Assembly: GCA_947175655.1 (NCBI GenBank)
Contig: CAMWNQ010000083.1
Coordinates: 1-7,522, forward strand
From: an uncultured Clostridia bacterium
GTDB lineage: Bacteria; Bacillota; Clostridia; Oscillospirales; Ruminococcaceae
Length of the DNA: 7,522 nucleotides
Direction: 5' to 3'
Part shown: one piece after another, positions 6,267-7,522 of the stretch
How the letters are laid out: each line of letters starts with the position of its first letter
Position numbering within the stretch: position 1 is the first letter of the stretch
Translations under genes and position numbers: made by a program
Notes under the pieces: model-generated
Database searches by the model: none
What the model was told of the DNA's origin: nothing
Seen by the model: the letters and a program-made list of their open reading frames with translations, nothing else

Positions 6267-7283
6267 TTATGGCATTCTGCCAACAGTTTTACCGTTTATG
6301 ACAAAACCTCTTATGAGGTTAATCATTTCATCTTCAGGAATGTCCTCCTTGTTGATGACACGTTTTAACAAACGGGCAGCATTAACGCCCATACTGTAGG
6401 TATCTTGTCTGACGGTTGTAAGCGAGAGACTTTTTATACGATTTGCAAGCAGACCGTCATAACCGGCAATGGAAATTTCATTGCAGTTATTTTCTTTCGC
6501 ATACTTTTTTATTACTTCCATACCACTTATTGCACAATAATCATCCGGATATATAATGCAAGTAGGCGGATGGGATAATTTCAATAATTCACGGGTAAGA
6601 ATTTCACTTGAAACACAGTCAAGATATTTGCCATGTCTGATATAATTCTCGTCCGGTTCTATACCAAGCATTTTCAAGGTATTTTTATATGCATTCACTC
6701 TCAGTGAAGTGACTTGAGCATCTTCTCCGAAGATATATGCAATTCTGCGATGCCCCATACTGTGTATATAACTTACAAGGTCACTCATGCCGTTTTTATT
6801 ATCTGAAACGACACTACAAACACCTTTTTTTTCATAATCAACAGCCACAAGCGGAATTTTACTTTCAATCAGTTCACACACATTTCTGCTGTTGAAATCC
6901 ACACAGGCGGCCAAAACACCATCAACATTTCTATAAAGGCAATGTTCATAGAATGACATTGTCCTGTCACCAATTTTTTCGCTGATAAATACTATATCAT
7001 AACCTGATTTTTCCATTTCTCTTTTGAAACTGTCAATAACAGAGGAAAAATACACGTGTGTCAAACCGTTTTCAGCCTTATCAGCAAGAAGAACACCAAT
7101 AAGGTAACTTTTATTGGTTTTCAAGGCACGTGCCTGAGAATTAGGCATATAACCGAGTCTTTTTGCTGTCTCACAAACAAGGCTTCTGGTCGCATCACTT
7201 ATATCTTTATGACCATTAATAGCTTTACTGACAGTCGCAATGGAAACCCCACATTCTTCAGCAATAGTTTTAATAGAAACCAT
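6267..7283 (-). CDS. LacI-family transcriptional regulator
   Basis: DNA-binding sugar-responsive regulator of 338 residues, the normal length for the family. The N-terminal helix-turn-helix is clear (IKTIAEECGVSIATVSKAIN at 4-23), followed by the hinge helix with NSQARALKTN at 48-57, in which Leu54 is the expected minor-groove intercalating residue. The periplasmic-binding-protein-like effector domain runs from about 60 to 330, with GVLLADK at 63-69, GHRRIAYI at 177-184, IAGYDG at 272-277 and SLSLTTVRQD at 285-294. The start ATG (7283-7281) follows AAGGGTG at a suitable distance. It lies directly upstream of the transporter genes in the same direction with a 77-base gap, so it is the probable local regulator, most likely a repressor relieved by the imported sugar or a derivative. 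The ligand is not predictable from this sequence. It may also control itself through palindromes in its leader. Confidence 0.94.
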   Translation of the reverse strand: MVSIKTIAEECGVSIATVSKAINGHKDISDATRSLVCETAKRLGYMPNSQARALKTNKSYLIGVLLADKAENGLTHVYFSSVIDSFKREMEKSGYDIVFISEKIGDRTMSFYEHCLYRNVDGVLAACVDFNSRNVCELIESKIPLVAVDYEKKGVCSVVSDNKNGMSDLVSYIHSMGHRRIAYIFGEDAQVTSLRVNAYKNTLKMLGIEPDENYIRHGKYLDCVSSEILTRELLKLSHPPTCIIYPDDYCAISGMEVIKKYAKENNCNEISIAGYDGLLANRIKSLSLTTVRQDTYSMGVNAARLLKRVINKEDIPEDEMINLIRGFVINGKTVGRMP

Positions 7284-7311
7284 ATTTCACACCCTTGCTG
7301 TTTATTTGAAT

Positions 7312-7330
7312 GCACGTGCTTCTGCACGAC
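7312..7330. promoter_or_regulatory. GCACGTGC palindrome and hairpin in the regulator's leader
   Basis: GCACGTGC (7312-7319) is a perfect 8-base palindrome with the central CG common in LacI-family operators. It overlaps a small inverted repeat, CGTGC-TTCT-GCACG (7315-7328). It stands about 30 bases before the regulator's ATG and about 80 bases downstream of its predicted transcription start, where a bound LacI protein could act as a roadblock for autoregulation. The alternative is a small mRNA stem in the leader. Confidence 0.4.
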
Positions 7331-7403
7331 ACAGAATAAAGATAACCCTCTTTATATTTTGAAATTTGAATTTATGATACAACTTGAATGCTTTAGTAAC
7401 CTA

Positions 7404-7432
7404 AATATACAATATTTTTGGCATAATGTCAA
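7404..7432 (-). promoter_or_regulatory. Promoter of the LacI-family regulator gene
   Basis: On the minus strand a perfect TTGACA (7432-7427), a 17-base spacer and TATATT (7409-7404, 5 of 6) form a good sigma-A-type promoter. Transcription would start near 7397, giving a leader of roughly 115 bases before the start codon, long for a simple regulator gene and containing the GCACGTGC palindrome. Confidence 0.75.
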
Positions 7433-7470
7433 TGGTTTGAACAACTCTTTAATATTTTTTGGACATACAC

Positions 7471-7489
7471 AACAATTTTCAACATTGTT
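7471..7489. repeat. Near-perfect palindrome upstream of the regulator promoter
   Basis: AACAATTTTCAACATTGTT is symmetric around base 7480 except for one position pair. It lies about 40 bases upstream of the regulator's -35 and close to the window edge. It may be a regulator site for the regulator gene or for a divergent gene beyond the window. Chance is possible in DNA this AT-rich. Confidence 0.35.
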
Positions 7490-7491
7490 TT

Positions 7492-7520
7492 TTGTGATAT
7501 CTGACAATAAATAATATAAA
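7492..7520 (+). promoter_or_regulatory. Possible divergent promoter at the window edge
   Basis: On the plus strand TTGTGA (7492-7497, 4 of 6), a 17-base gap and TATAAA (7515-7520, 5 of 6) would drive transcription out of the window. If real, a divergent gene, perhaps a glycoside hydrolase or another transport gene, starts just outside. The call rests on a short AT-rich match and is weak. Confidence 0.25.
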
Positions 7521-7522
7521 AG

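Noticed and set aside
7056..7514. Plus-strand frame of about 150 codons opposite the regulator's start
   Set aside because: It covers the helix-turn-helix region of the LacI gene in antisense and runs through the regulator's promoter. The composition is Phe/Asn/Ser-rich noise and no family features are seen.
1..7522. Novel defence, mobile or RNA-based system
   Set aside because: All long frames that survive scrutiny belong to well-known families. There are no direct-repeat arrays, transposase or integrase motifs, tRNA-like folds or reverse-transcriptase motifs.

Overview
The window reads as a chromosomal stretch from an AT-rich, low-GC Gram-positive bacterium. A gut or rumen clostridium close to Ruminococcus/Oscillospiraceae is the best guess. 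The reasons are strong GGAGG-type ribosome sites, TTGACA/TATAAT promoters with 17-bp spacing, a lipoprotein solute-binding protein with a long Ser/Glu linker, and a sugar ABC importer with no ATPase gene beside it. The genus is inferred from style, not from a database match.

Layout: bases 1-96 are a short edge region, slightly GC-richer at its start and of unclear origin. Two plus-strand housekeeping genes follow. The first is a cardiolipin synthase (97-1632, TTG start), a membrane phospholipase-D-family enzyme. The second is an Mrp/NBP35-type ATPase that carries Fe-S clusters (1723-2550), with its own near-consensus extended -10 promoter and a clear intrinsic terminator. Bases 2551-2633 hold two back-to-back hairpins that separate the two convergent transcription units.

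The rest (2634-7283) lies on the minus strand and forms a carbohydrate-uptake locus, transcribed from right to left: LacI-family regulator (7283-6267), extracellular sugar-binding lipoprotein (6189-4705), MalF-type permease (4567-3530) and MalG-type permease (3533-2634). The two permease genes overlap by 4 bases (ATGA). The binding protein is made as a secreted lipoprotein, captures a carbohydrate and hands it to the two-permease channel. The ATPase must come from elsewhere, probably a shared MsmX/MsmK-type subunit. The regulator presumably senses the sugar or a derivative. The sugar cannot be named from sequence because no glycoside hydrolase or phosphorylase lies in the window.

The most interesting non-coding structure is a long GC-rich hairpin plus U-tract between the binding-protein gene and the first permease gene. 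It probably lowers permease expression or stabilises the binding-protein message. Several palindromes near the regulator and binding-protein promoters are candidate operators. I see no mobile element, tRNA, rRNA, CRISPR array or defence system, and no convincing evidence of a previously undescribed system. This is mainly ordinary core and carbohydrate-transport DNA with some regulatory detail worth checking.
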